Shown here one piece after another: positions 23,355 to 31,735 of a DNA stretch of 64,000 nucleotides. This DNA comes from JAWPMT01 sp965227935 (GTDB lineage Bacteria > Bacteroidota > Bacteroidia > Cytophagales > Cyclobacteriaceae): NCBI GenBank assembly GCA_965227935.1, contig CBDDGS010000055.1, forward strand, positions 1,674,001 through 1,738,000. Direction: 5' to 3'. The position numbers and the translations under genes are program-made. The notes beneath the pieces were generated by a model, which was not told where the DNA came from, ran no database searches, and saw nothing but the letters and a program-made list of their open reading frames with translations. Each line of letters starts with the position of its first letter. Within the stretch, counting starts at the first letter, position 1.

Positions 23355-24408
23355 CTTCCCAATCCCTTCTGTCGACTTTTTCCCCAACTTTTAGTTTGAA
23401 CCAAAATCTCGACCCGACGCGATACTCACTGCTGACTTCGATTTTGGATTTGTGCCCTTCCATGATGTGCTTCACGATTGACAGTCCGAGACCACTGCCT
23501 CCCTTTTCTTTTGATCGACTCTTTTCCACTCGATAAAAGCGCTCAAAGATCCGCCCAAGATGTTCCTTCGGAATTCCTCTGCCATTGTCTTCAATGGTGG
23601 TGGTGACATCTTCCCCATTTACTGCGAATATCACCTTGACCCATCCATCTTTTCGGGTGTACTTGATGCCGTTCATGATCAGGTTGGACAGCACCTGATA
23701 AATACGCTGGTAGTCGGCATAGACGTAGATAGAATCTGACGGGCTCTCCAGCTTCAATTCGATCTCTTTCTTCTCCGCTTTTCGTTCCACCTGATCGAAC
23801 ACATCCCTTGTGAGGTCCACAATATCAAAGTGCTCGTAGTGCATTTTGATGTCCCCCGTCTCCATTTGTGAGATGGTCAGTAGGTCCTGGACGAGGATGT
23901 CCAAACCATCGAGGGACTTGGCGGCCTTTTTGAGGAACTTATTGCGCACCTTTTTGTCTTCGACGGCTCCATCCAGTAGTGTATGCACAAATCCCTGTGC
24001 GGCAAATATGGGTGTCTTTAGTTCGTGCGAGACATCGGCGATGAACTCCCTTCGGAATGTTTCCATCTTTCGGAGTTCGTCGATCTCTTGTTGTTTATTC
24101 TCGACGTAGGAGCGAATCTCACGATTGATCAACTTGAGTGGGCTTAAGGAGTTCGCAGACTGCTTTGAGATTGTCGAGAAGTCCTCATTCTGTATTTTCT
24201 CGAGTGCTTCGTAGATACTATTGATCTCCTTAAAAAACAGGAACTCCAGCACCAGACGCATCAGCAGATACGAGGAAGAGAAAGAAAGCCCAAATGCAAC
24301 AAACAGTGCCGTATCGGTCACTGAGGGGAGTAGAGACAGGAATGCAGCCGTGATCACGCCGATACACACTGCCAAAAGCAGTCCCAGGCCCCGGGAATTG
24401 AGGATCAT
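23341..24408 (-). CDS. PhoR-like sensor histidine kinase
   Basis: A 355-residue membrane kinase with two N-terminal transmembrane helices (about 8-28 and 34-52) and almost no periplasmic loop. A short linker leads to HisKA with the phospho-acceptor His128 in ADVSHELKTPI, and a HATPase domain with NLIMNGIKYTR, DNGRGIP, GGSGLGLSIV. The lack of a sensor loop suggests sensing in the membrane or through partner proteins, as in PhoR. It follows its response regulator by 19 bases and precedes the pseudouridine synthase. Confidence 0.93.
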   Translation of the reverse strand: MILNSRGLGLLLAVCIGVITAAFLSLLPSVTDTALFVAFGLSFSSSYLLMRLVLEFLFFKEINSIYEALEKIQNEDFSTISKQSANSLSPLKLINREIRSYVENKQQEIDELRKMETFRREFIADVSHELKTPIFAAQGFVHTLLDGAVEDKKVRNKFLKKAAKSLDGLDILVQDLLTISQMETGDIKMHYEHFDIVDLTRDVFDQVERKAEKKEIELKLESPSDSIYVYADYQRIYQVLSNLIMNGIKYTRKDGWVKVIFAVNGEDVTTTIEDNGRGIPKEHLGRIFERFYRVEKSRSKEKGGSGLGLSIVKHIMEGHKSKIEVSSEYRVGSRFWFKLKVGEKVDRRDWEDEED

Positions 24409-24427
24409 AAGAGGCGCAAGTTACGTC

Positions 24428-25114
24428 TTAATTCGCGTCGAACTTGTATCCCACGCCTTTCACCGTAGAGATGTAACCATCGCCGATCTTCTCTCGCACC
24501 TTACGGATGTGAACGTCCACGGTGCGGGCCAGCACGTAGACGTCCGTACCCCAGATGTTCTTGAGTAGATCGTCCCGGCTAAATACCTTACCTGGATTCT
24601 GAGCAAGAAAATAAAGGAGTTCAAATTCCTTCTTGGGGAGATTGATCTTTTCGTCGCTTAGTACCACTGTGTAGCTCGAGCGATCCACTTCCAGGTCTCC
24701 CGCCATGATCTTTTGCGAGTCCTTCTTTTTCTTTGATTCCCTGCGGAACATCGCATTGATTCGGCTCATCAGCGCCCGTGGTTTGATGGGCTTGGTGATG
24801 TAGTCATCGGCACCCATATCAAAGGCTGCTACCTCTGAGTACTCCTCCGACCGTGCGGTGAGGAAGATCACAAAGACGTTGGACAACTCCGGAATTTCGC
24901 GTATCTGCCGGCACGTTTCTACTCCGTCTTGTTTCGGCATCATGATGTCCAGCAGAATCAAGTCGGGCATAAACGTTTTGGCGATCTCCAAAGCCTTGAT
25001 GCCATCCAGCGCCGTCTTTACATCATACCCTTCCTTAGAGAGGTTGTATTTCAACAATTCAAGAATGTCGGCTTCATCATCTACCACCAGCACCTTTTGA
25101 TTGTTCTTTCCCAT
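24428..25114 (-). CDS. PhoB-like response regulator (OmpR family)
   Basis: A 228-residue regulator. The receiver domain has VLVVDDEADI, the acceptor Asp56 in LILLDIMMPKQDG, and the conserved Lys in DYITKPIKP. The C-terminal winged helix has the OmpR/PhoB pattern (LPKKEFELLYFLAQNPGKVFSRDDLLKNIWG, RTVDVHIRKVREKIG, TVKGVGYKFD). ATG at 25114 gives the normal start; the upstream extension is rejected. Paired with the histidine kinase downstream; phosphate control is likely by similarity but not proven here. Confidence 0.94.
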   Translation of the reverse strand: MGKNNQKVLVVDDEADILELLKYNLSKEGYDVKTALDGIKALEIAKTFMPDLILLDIMMPKQDGVETCRQIREIPELSNVFVIFLTARSEEYSEVAAFDMGADDYITKPIKPRALMSRINAMFRRESKKKKDSQKIMAGDLEVDRSSYTVVLSDEKINLPKKEFELLYFLAQNPGKVFSRDDLLKNIWGTDVYVLARTVDVHIRKVREKIGDGYISTVKGVGYKFDAN

Positions 25115-25389
25115 GTTAGTTTGGTTATTTACCGGGTCGCTCTCGTAGCCTTTTCGAGACAAACGAAATCAAAGGCAACTTACCATGTAATTAAAATTTC
25201 TGCAACCTCCCGTAACAACGCTGACAGGCTGTGATACGATAGAGCGGTCTAGTTCTTCTTTTTTTAAGAATCAATTAACACATGGGTAATAATGATTCGA
25301 ATCAGAAAACCTTTCCTACTGAATATCGTAAGTTACCTTGTAATACATAGTAATGGATATTACCTTCATGTACCAAAGCCACCAATCTC

Positions 25390-25827
25390 ATGAAAGTTGA
25401 CAACACACAGTACCACTTAACGATCGCCGGGAAAATTCTTGTCATTTTAGGCATTTTAGCCATTCCTGTATCTGTTTTTTCCTGGGGTGCCTTCAACTTC
25501 CTGTGGATGTCTGACTGGTTCCATGATTCTTTCCCGCGCCACTGGGACTACCATCACCATGATTATTGGCCTTTTTTCCACGGCGCTCCATGGAACTGGC
25601 TCTTCGTTATACCGGGTTTTTACTTCCTGGGATCGGTACTCTTCATCGTCACGGGCGTTGGCCTGGTGAATGAGAAGGACTGGGCTAAGCGGCTGGCCTG
25701 GGTGCCGGGCGTCTTGCTGCTCTTCAGATTTCCAATCGGAACAGCATTGGGTGTGTGGTTGATCTACCTGCTCCAGAAGGAGAAGGAGCTAAAATACCCA
25801 CCAAAGTCACATCCCGATCAAACCTAA
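25390..25827 (+). CDS. three-helix membrane protein with a His/Trp-rich loop, unknown
   Basis: A 145-residue membrane protein. The first helix is near 13-37; then comes a striking His/Tyr/Trp-rich loop (HDSFPRHWDYHHHDYWPFFHG, about 45-66) before two or three more helices (68-90, 100-135). The loop could bind metal or haem or sit at the membrane surface, but no family is recognised. The tail is basic and polar (KEKELKYPPKSHPDQT). It stands alone between the response regulator and recA. Confidence 0.7.
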   Translation: MKVDNTQYHLTIAGKILVILGILAIPVSVFSWGAFNFLWMSDWFHDSFPRHWDYHHHDYWPFFHGAPWNWLFVIPGFYFLGSVLFIVTGVGLVNEKDWAKRLAWVPGVLLLFRFPIGTALGVWLIYLLQKEKELKYPPKSHPDQT

Positions 25828-25830
25828 ATA

Positions 25831-25882
25831 CTAATATAATTAGTATATAATCCATTATAATTAGTAAAAAATCTTAGCTTTG
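25831..25882 (+). promoter_or_regulatory. recA promoter region with 21-bp-spaced direct repeats
   Basis: TATAATTAGTA occurs at 25835-25845 and again at 25856-25866, exactly 21 bases apart, and the left copy sits in the inverted repeat CTAAT-ATA-ATTAG (25831-25843). A -7 box TAGCTTTG lies at 25875-25882. Two same-face copies just upstream of a promoter suggest an operator, perhaps for an SOS-type or other regulator; no known LexA box is recognised. Confidence 0.5.
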
Positions 25883-25978
25883 CTATTGGGTTGGTCTTAA
25901 AAGGAAAGCGCACAATTTGCCTAAATTCGTGCTTCCAATTTTCTGCGGACCCAACATCAATAAAGGAACTCTAGTAGC

Positions 25979-26989
25979 ATGGCTGATAACAACGAAAAAC
26001 TCAAAGCACTACAGATAACCATAGACAAGCTCGAAAAGACCTATGGTAAGGGGACAATCATGAAGCTCAGTGATGAGAAGATCCTCGACATCCCCGTCAT
26101 ATCCACAGGATCACTTGGGCTTGATATGGCGCTCGGTGTGGGTGGGATACCCCGAGGACGAATCATTGAAGTTTACGGACCGGAATCATCAGGTAAGACC
26201 ACTTTGGCCATGCATTGCATAGCTGAAGCGCAGAAGAAAGGTGGCCTCGCGGCTTTCATTGACGCGGAGCACGCCTTTGACAAGTCTTACGCTGAGAAGT
26301 TGGGCATCGATACCGAGAATCTGCTCATCTCCCAACCCGACAATGGGGAGCAAGCCCTGGAAATTGCCGAGCATCTTATCCGATCTGGTGCGATTGATAT
26401 CATCGTCATCGACTCTGTTGCGGCCTTGGTCCCTCGCGGTGAATTGGAAGGTGAGATGGGGGAAAGCAAGATGGGATTGCAGGCACGACTGATGTCTCAG
26501 GCGCTCAGGAAGCTGACTGGCTCGATCAACAAAACTGGCTGTTCTTGCATTTTCATCAACCAGCTCCGTGAGAAGATCGGTGTGATGTTTGGTAACCCCG
26601 AGACTACTACGGGCGGAAATGCTTTGAAATTCTATGCCTCCGTGCGTCTTGACATTCGGAGAATCGGCCAGATCAAAGAATCTGCAGATAACATTCTCGG
26701 CAACCGCACCCGGGTGAAGGTGGTCAAGAACAAAGTAGCTCCACCGTTCAAAGTCATTGAGTTTGACATCATGTACGGCAAAGGCATCAGCAAGTCCGGA
26801 GAGGTGCTGGACCTTGGCGTTGAGCTGGATATCGTGCAGAAATCAGGCTCCTGGTTCTCTTACAATGGAGACAAGTTGGGTCAGGGTAGAGACGCCGTGA
26901 AGCAGCTCATCGAAGACAATCCCGAATTGATGGATCAGCTCGAGCAGAGGATCAAAGACAAAATCAACGGCGTGGAGGTCGAGGCCTAA
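25979..26989 (+). CDS. recA: recombinase RecA
   Basis: A 336-residue RecA that forms the strand-exchange filament and activates SOS cleavage. It has Walker A GPESSGKTT near residue 66, the IDAEHAFD strand, LLISQPDNGEQALEI, loop L1 (GEMGESKMGLQARLMSQALRKL), FINQLREKIGVMFGNPETTTGGNALKFYAS, and a typical acidic tail (RIKDKINGVEVEA). The nearly invariant ATP and DNA-binding motifs are intact. It has its own promoter and ends nine bases from the convergent permease stop. Confidence 0.99.
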   Translation: MADNNEKLKALQITIDKLEKTYGKGTIMKLSDEKILDIPVISTGSLGLDMALGVGGIPRGRIIEVYGPESSGKTTLAMHCIAEAQKKGGLAAFIDAEHAFDKSYAEKLGIDTENLLISQPDNGEQALEIAEHLIRSGAIDIIVIDSVAALVPRGELEGEMGESKMGLQARLMSQALRKLTGSINKTGCSCIFINQLREKIGVMFGNPETTTGGNALKFYASVRLDIRRIGQIKESADNILGNRTRVKVVKNKVAPPFKVIEFDIMYGKGISKSGEVLDLGVELDIVQKSGSWFSYNGDKLGQGRDAVKQLIEDNPELMDQLEQRIKDKINGVEVEA

Positions 26990-26998
26990 GGAGTCTGC

Positions 26999-28243
26999 TT
27001 AGGCCCTTATTGCTTCCACTGGATCCATCCTGGAAGCGATGGCTGCAGGTACGATCCCTGATATTGTCCCAACTGCGCTTGCGACCAGAATGCCCATGGC
27101 CATATTCTGTAGGGACATCTGCATGTCCAGGGATCCTAACGGAACGAAAGTAATCAGGTACACAAGGAAGAGGCCGAAACCACCACCGATCAACGACAGA
27201 AAGATAGCTTCGAAGAGGAATTGGAGCAGGACGAAGTAGTTCTTGGCCCCCAGTGCTTTCTGAATGCCGATAATGTTGGTGCGTTCCCTTACTGACACAA
27301 ACATGATATTGGCAATGCCAAAGCCACCAATAAGTATTGAGAAACCGCCGATTAACCAACCGCCAATGGTCAGGACGTCGAAGAAACTTCCGATGCTGTT
27401 GAGGATAGCCTCCTGACGGGCGACCGCGAAGGTGTCACCCTGCTTAGGTTTCAGGCCACGTACTTTCCTGACAAGCCCTCGGATCTGGTACTCCAATTCC
27501 AGCAACGGCTCACCGGTTTCTTTGCCCTTGATGGTGATAACGGGTTCGACACCTCCTTTGCCGACGTAGTAGATCTGCTGGAAAGCCTTGTAGGGGATCC
27601 ATATGTTTTCGTCCTTACTGGTGTCACCAAAGAGTCCCGCGCCCTGCTCCGGGACCACACCAATGACCGTGAACTTTCGACCTTTTAATTTGATTGTCTG
27701 CCCGAGCGCAGACCGAGCACCAAAAAGCTCTGTCCTCGACCTATTGCCAATGATGGCGACAGTAGTCCCTGCTTGAGATTCTTCGGGTGTGAAGTAGCGA
27801 CCTTCCAGGCCTGGGAAGTCGTTGTAGACATCGCTGAAACCATGAGACACGCCCATTAATCGAATGCCATTGCTGCTACTGCTTTTGTGCTTGGCAATGG
27901 TGTTAGTGGCGGTCATAATTGTTATGCCATCTATGTTATCGAGATTATCACGTAGGAACTCATACTCTCTGAGGTTGGTGTAGGGCCTCTTCCAATAATC
28001 CCACCATGGCATGTTGCCACTGAAGTCGAAGGGGAACCGTCGGATGTCCAAATTGGTACGTCCCAGGAAACTCAGACTGTCATTGATGCTGCGCTCCAGA
28101 GAATCGACAAGGGTGAAGACACTGATGATCGCGAAGATCCCAATAGTCACTCCAAGCAAAGACAGGGTGGTACGTAAAAGATTGGATTTCAGCGCCTGCA
28201 GCGCGAAGATCAAACTCTCGAATATCAGTCTAAAAACGATCAT
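26999..28243 (-). CDS. MacB-type ABC transporter permease (FtsX family)
   Basis: A 414-residue inner-membrane permease with one N-terminal helix (LLRTTLSLLGVTIGIFAIISVFTLVDSL), a large periplasmic MacB domain (about 50-270) and three C-terminal helices of the FtsX domain (IANIMFVSVRERTNIIGIQKALGAKN). Such proteins act with an ATPase in lipoprotein or efflux systems by mechanotransmission. No ATPase is next to it. ATG at 28243 is chosen because MIVFRLIFESLIFALQALK is the family start; the earlier in-frame start would add unrelated residues. Confidence 0.92.
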   Translation of the reverse strand: MIVFRLIFESLIFALQALKSNLLRTTLSLLGVTIGIFAIISVFTLVDSLERSINDSLSFLGRTNLDIRRFPFDFSGNMPWWDYWKRPYTNLREYEFLRDNLDNIDGITIMTATNTIAKHKSSSSNGIRLMGVSHGFSDVYNDFPGLEGRYFTPEESQAGTTVAIIGNRSRTELFGARSALGQTIKLKGRKFTVIGVVPEQGAGLFGDTSKDENIWIPYKAFQQIYYVGKGGVEPVITIKGKETGEPLLELEYQIRGLVRKVRGLKPKQGDTFAVARQEAILNSIGSFFDVLTIGGWLIGGFSILIGGFGIANIMFVSVRERTNIIGIQKALGAKNYFVLLQFLFEAIFLSLIGGGFGLFLVYLITFVPLGSLDMQMSLQNMAMGILVASAVGTISGIVPAAIASRMDPVEAIRA

Positions 28244-28297
28244 TTTCAGAGGTCTGGTAAACCCACAATTTCCAAACCTCAAAATAAAACAATTTGC

Positions 28298-28305
28298 TAA
28301 CTTTG
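28298..28305 (+). promoter_or_regulatory. -7 box of the queA-ispD promoter
   Basis: TAACTTTG, a perfect TAnnTTTG, ends 51 bases before the queA ATG; predicted transcription start is near 28312. No clear -33 element. Confidence 0.55.
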
Positions 28306-28356
28306 CGCACTAATTTCTATTGCGACTCTTTACATACTATTCCCTAGTACCGAACT

Positions 28357-29403
28357 ATGAAGCTGTCCGAATTCAAGTTTGAACTTCCTTCAAGCCACAT
28401 TGCCTTGTATCCTACAGAAAACCGAGATGAGTCCCGCCTTATGGTGGTGCATCGGGATACTGGTGAGTTTGAGCACAAGATGTTCAAGGATGTTGTCGAC
28501 TACTTTGATGAGGGTGACGTGATGATCATCAACGACACCAAAGTATTCCCTGCTCGGCTCTATGGAAACAAAGAGAAGACAGGTGCGAAGATCGAGGTGT
28601 TCCTACTCCGTGAGTTGAACAAGGACATGCATCTCTGGGATGTGCTGGTAGATCCGGCGAGAAAGATCCGTGTGGGCAACAAGCTGTATTTCGGAGACGG
28701 TGAACTGGTCGCAGAAGTCATAGACAATACAACCAGCCGTGGACGTACGATCCGATTCCTGTTCGATGGCACCGAAGAGGAGTTTTATCAAATGATCGAT
28801 CGCCTCGGCGAAACGCCTCTTCCGAAGGAGATCATGCGTAGTGCTGAGCCTGAGGATAGGGATTGGTTCCAGACCATCTATGCCAAGAATATAGGGGCTG
28901 TGGCTGCACCAACCGCCGGACTGCACTTTACGAGACAAGTGATGAAGCGACTGGAAATTGTGGGAGTAGACATCCATCCAATCACTTTGCATGTCGGTCT
29001 TGGGACTTTCAGACCCGTTGATGTAGAAGACTTGACCAAGCACAAAATGGACTCAGAGAATTTCCAGGTACCTGAGGCTACTGCAGATAGGGTCAATCAG
29101 TCGCTTGACAGCAAGAAGAAGGTGTGTGCTGTAGGTACGACGGTGATGAGATCTCTGGAGTCATCAGTTTCAGCTGGCGGCCGTCTGAAGGCCAATAGTG
29201 GCTGGACAGACAAGTTCATATTCCCACCTTACGAATTCAAGATCTGCAACTCGCTGATCACCAACTTCCACCTGCCTGAGTCTACGCTATTGATGATGGC
29301 CAGTGCTTTCGGCGGGTATGACCTCATTAGGGAGGCCTATCAAACGGCGATCAAGGAAAACTATCGCTTCTTCACCTACGGGGATGCGATGCTGATCCTC
29401 TGA
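28357..29403 (+). CDS. queA: tRNA preQ1(34) S-adenosylmethionine ribosyltransferase-isomerase
   Basis: A 348-residue QueA, which transfers the ribosyl part of SAM to preQ1 in the tRNA wobble position during queuosine synthesis. Diagnostic segments: LPSSHIALYPTENRDESRLMVV, INDTKVFPARLYGNK, KIEVFLLREL, GAVAAPTAGLHFT near residue 185, and ITLHVGLGTFRPV. Normal length. It is followed by ispD after 15 bases. Confidence 0.97.
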   Translation: MKLSEFKFELPSSHIALYPTENRDESRLMVVHRDTGEFEHKMFKDVVDYFDEGDVMIINDTKVFPARLYGNKEKTGAKIEVFLLRELNKDMHLWDVLVDPARKIRVGNKLYFGDGELVAEVIDNTTSRGRTIRFLFDGTEEEFYQMIDRLGETPLPKEIMRSAEPEDRDWFQTIYAKNIGAVAAPTAGLHFTRQVMKRLEIVGVDIHPITLHVGLGTFRPVDVEDLTKHKMDSENFQVPEATADRVNQSLDSKKKVCAVGTTVMRSLESSVSAGGRLKANSGWTDKFIFPPYEFKICNSLITNFHLPESTLLMMASAFGGYDLIREAYQTAIKENYRFFTYGDAMLIL

Positions 29404-29418
29404 CCTTTCACTCTACCC

Positions 29419-30087
29419 ATGAAGGAATATGCGATCCTGGTGGCCGGGGGCAAGGGTACTCGTATGCAAACGGATACTCCGAAGCAGTTTCTCCAGCTGA
29501 AGGGTGTGCCTGTTATCGTACACACAGTTCGGGCTTTTCTGGATTACAATCCTGAAATTAACGTTGTGATTGTCTTGCCGGCGGATCACACAGCGAAGGG
29601 CCAAGCGATCATTTCAGAACACTTTCCTCGGCTTGAGGCCAGCCTTCAGTTTTGCACAGGAGGCGCCACCCGCTTTCAATCAGTACAACGGGGACTTCGT
29701 ATGATCGGCGATGATGGCTGCGTGGCAGTACACGACGCGGTGCGACCCCTTGTGGACCCATCTGATATCCGGTCGACTTTTGAGCTTGCGAAGAAAGAGG
29801 GATCCGGGGTGTTGGTGACTGAAGTAAAGGAGTCGTTGAGAAAAGTGGAAGGGGACAGTTCGGAATCTGTGCCGAGGGCGCTGTATAGATCTGTGCAAAC
29901 GCCACAGACATTTTCAGTGGCGCTCCTAAAGCAAGCCTACGAGCAGAAGGAAATTCCTGAATTTACTGATGATGCCAGCGTCTTCGAACGTGCAGGTCAT
30001 GCTATCTCCCTGGTGCCTGGGAGCTATAGGAACATAAAAATAACCACCCCCGAGGACTTACTGACCGCGGAGGTGATGATCAAGTAA
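29419..30087 (+). CDS. ispD: 2-C-methyl-D-erythritol 4-phosphate cytidylyltransferase
   Basis: A 222-residue IspD of the non-mevalonate isoprenoid pathway, making CDP-ME from CTP and MEP. The nucleotidyltransferase start is AILVAGGKGTRMQTDTPKQFLQLKGVPVIVHTV; the VHDAVRPLVDP and the TPQTFSVALLKQAYE segments match the family, and NIKITTPEDLLTAEV is the typical end. It is co-directional with queA and convergent with the DUF2795 gene. Confidence 0.96.
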   Translation: MKEYAILVAGGKGTRMQTDTPKQFLQLKGVPVIVHTVRAFLDYNPEINVVIVLPADHTAKGQAIISEHFPRLEASLQFCTGGATRFQSVQRGLRMIGDDGCVAVHDAVRPLVDPSDIRSTFELAKKEGSGVLVTEVKESLRKVEGDSSESVPRALYRSVQTPQTFSVALLKQAYEQKEIPEFTDDASVFERAGHAISLVPGSYRNIKITTPEDLLTAEVMIK

Positions 30088-30092
30088 AGAGC

Positions 30093-30314
30093 TTAGTACT
30101 CGTCTTCGTTAAAAAAGAAATCTTCTTTCGTCGGGTAGTCAGGCCATATCTCTTCGATGTTCTCATACGGCTGTCCATCGTCCTCCAACTCCTGCAGATT
30201 CTCCACTACCTCTAAAGGGGCTCCTGATCGTATCGAATAATCAATCAACTCATCTTTCGATGCGGGCCACGGGGCGTCCTCAAGATACGATGCTAATTCT
30301 AGTGTCCAGTACAT
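30093..30314 (-). CDS. DUF2795 domain-containing protein
   Basis: A 73-residue acidic protein of the DUF2795 family: LASYLEDAPWPASKDELIDYSIRSGAPLEVVENLQELEDDGQPYENIEEIWPDYP. The WPASKDELIDYA-like helix and xVxENLQELDD are family marks. A small cytoplasmic protein of unknown role, highly conserved across Bacteroidota. It has a good promoter at 30351-30380 and is a single-gene unit. Confidence 0.9.
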   Translation of the reverse strand: MYWTLELASYLEDAPWPASKDELIDYSIRSGAPLEVVENLQELEDDGQPYENIEEIWPDYPTKEDFFFNEDEY

Positions 30315-30350
30315 ATCACAAAACCTTTATGGTTATTCTGAATAATGGCG

Positions 30351-30380
30351 CAAAAGTACATTTTCTGACAAGAAAACAAA
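30351..30380 (-). promoter_or_regulatory. promoter of the DUF2795 gene
   Basis: On the minus strand TTTG (30377-30380), 18 bases, TACTTTTG (30351-30358). It lies 37 bases upstream of the ATG. The rest of 30359-30477 is noncoding. Confidence 0.8.
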
Positions 30381-30477
30381 CGAATTCAAAAAATGCGCCT
30401 AACTAAATTAGTTGGTTATTCGAATTTCTTGGAAGAAGGTTTGCGTCAACGACGATAAAGAAGGAGTGAAGGTGTAA

Positions 30478-31686
30478 TTATCCGCCTAGAATGCTGATCA
30501 AACGCTGTTTTACCTTGATTTTGTTTCGCTGCTGAGCCAGTTTTCGGTTGACCATGTGATTGCCATTGTCGTCGCTGGCAGAGAAATTGCCCGCATTATC
30601 TTCAAAAGTACGGAGTTCCTCTTCGTCTCTGGCGACCAATTCCTTGAGAACTTTTACATGCAACGCATTCTGTTCCAGGACGTTCTTGTCGTGATAGTCA
30701 TCGAAGCGTTTCTCGCAGAGGTTTTGTACGAAGTCCATCTCCGAGAGGAGTTGGAGAAGATCGACACAATCCCGCTTTCTTTGATCGGTCTTTGGGTCAC
30801 GTGGCTTGATGGCAAAAAGTGCCCTACGTATCTCATCGGCTCGCGCCCGGTCGAAGGGCTTGTTACCTTGCTGGATCTGTAGCAGCTCATTCTGTATTTG
30901 CTTCAGTTGATCATCGGGTCGCAGTCTTGGCCCGGATTGCTTCAGGTTGCGTTGAAACTTCTGAAGTAAATTTTTGTATTTGAACGAGGGAATATTTCCC
31001 ACTTCGCGCCAGCGTTCTTGTAGTTCTTTCACTTTCTCAAAGCGCTCCTTGCCACCGAGTCGCCAGACGTGCTGGGATTCTTTGATGAGCGTCCAATAGT
31101 CGTCTTCGTGCTTCTTTTCCAACCGCTTCCGGTCTTCAAAAAAGGCTCTCTTACGGTCGAAAAAATTTTGGACTTCTCCCCAGAATGTATCATCAAGTTG
31201 CTGCTGCTCCTCTGCTACGGCGTTTCCAACCTTGATCCATCTACCCTTGATATCCAGGATGGCTTCCTGGCATTCCTTCCAGTTGAGGCCATCTACTGCT
31301 TCTCGTAACTCCGCGATTAGCGTATGCTTGATTTCTGTATTCCTTACCCGGTTTTTGGCGATGATCTCTTCCAGCGCTTTTTGCTGGACTTCCAGGCGAT
31401 CATCAAGGGCGGCGTAGTCGCCCAGGGCATCGTGTGTTTCGAGACTCCCTTTGAGATGGAGAACCTTCTGTAAGTAACTACCCTTGTTTTCGGTCTCTTC
31501 GATGGTTTTCTCCAATTCCGCGATTTTCTGCTCCAGTTCGTTGAACCGGTTCACGAAATATTCCACCGCCACAGCTTCACCCTCTTCTCTTACCTCACCG
31601 ATCACTCTGTTAGGGTGATCTTTCCAAGGATTTAAAATAATTTTGTTTTCTTCAATGGAACCATAAGGAACCTCTACAGTGCTCAT
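30478..31686 (-). CDS. DUF349 repeat coiled-coil protein
   Basis: A 402-residue, highly charged protein, mostly helical, with DUF349 repeats (GLNWKECQEAILDIKGRWIKVGNA, then ERFEKVKELQERWREVGNIPS with its KYKNLLQKFQ partner). The pattern of W-x-x-x-x-x-L-x-x-x-W-K is the family signature. The N-terminus is a long coiled coil. The function of bacterial DUF349 proteins is unclear. It is divergent from ettA (49 bases), so the two share a promoter region. Confidence 0.88.
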   Translation of the reverse strand: MSTVEVPYGSIEENKIILNPWKDHPNRVIGEVREEGEAVAVEYFVNRFNELEQKIAELEKTIEETENKGSYLQKVLHLKGSLETHDALGDYAALDDRLEVQQKALEEIIAKNRVRNTEIKHTLIAELREAVDGLNWKECQEAILDIKGRWIKVGNAVAEEQQQLDDTFWGEVQNFFDRKRAFFEDRKRLEKKHEDDYWTLIKESQHVWRLGGKERFEKVKELQERWREVGNIPSFKYKNLLQKFQRNLKQSGPRLRPDDQLKQIQNELLQIQQGNKPFDRARADEIRRALFAIKPRDPKTDQRKRDCVDLLQLLSEMDFVQNLCEKRFDDYHDKNVLEQNALHVKVLKELVARDEEELRTFEDNAGNFSASDDNGNHMVNRKLAQQRNKIKVKQRLISILGG

Positions 31687-31735
31687 AATGGTCTAGCTGT
31701 TATAAACTCTTGGATCACTAACTACAAATTGCAAA

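Noticed and set aside
25282..25350. A short 22-codon frame (MGNNDSNQK...) before the membrane protein at 25390
   Set aside because: No leader, no promoter spacing that fits, and no similar frame elsewhere in the window.
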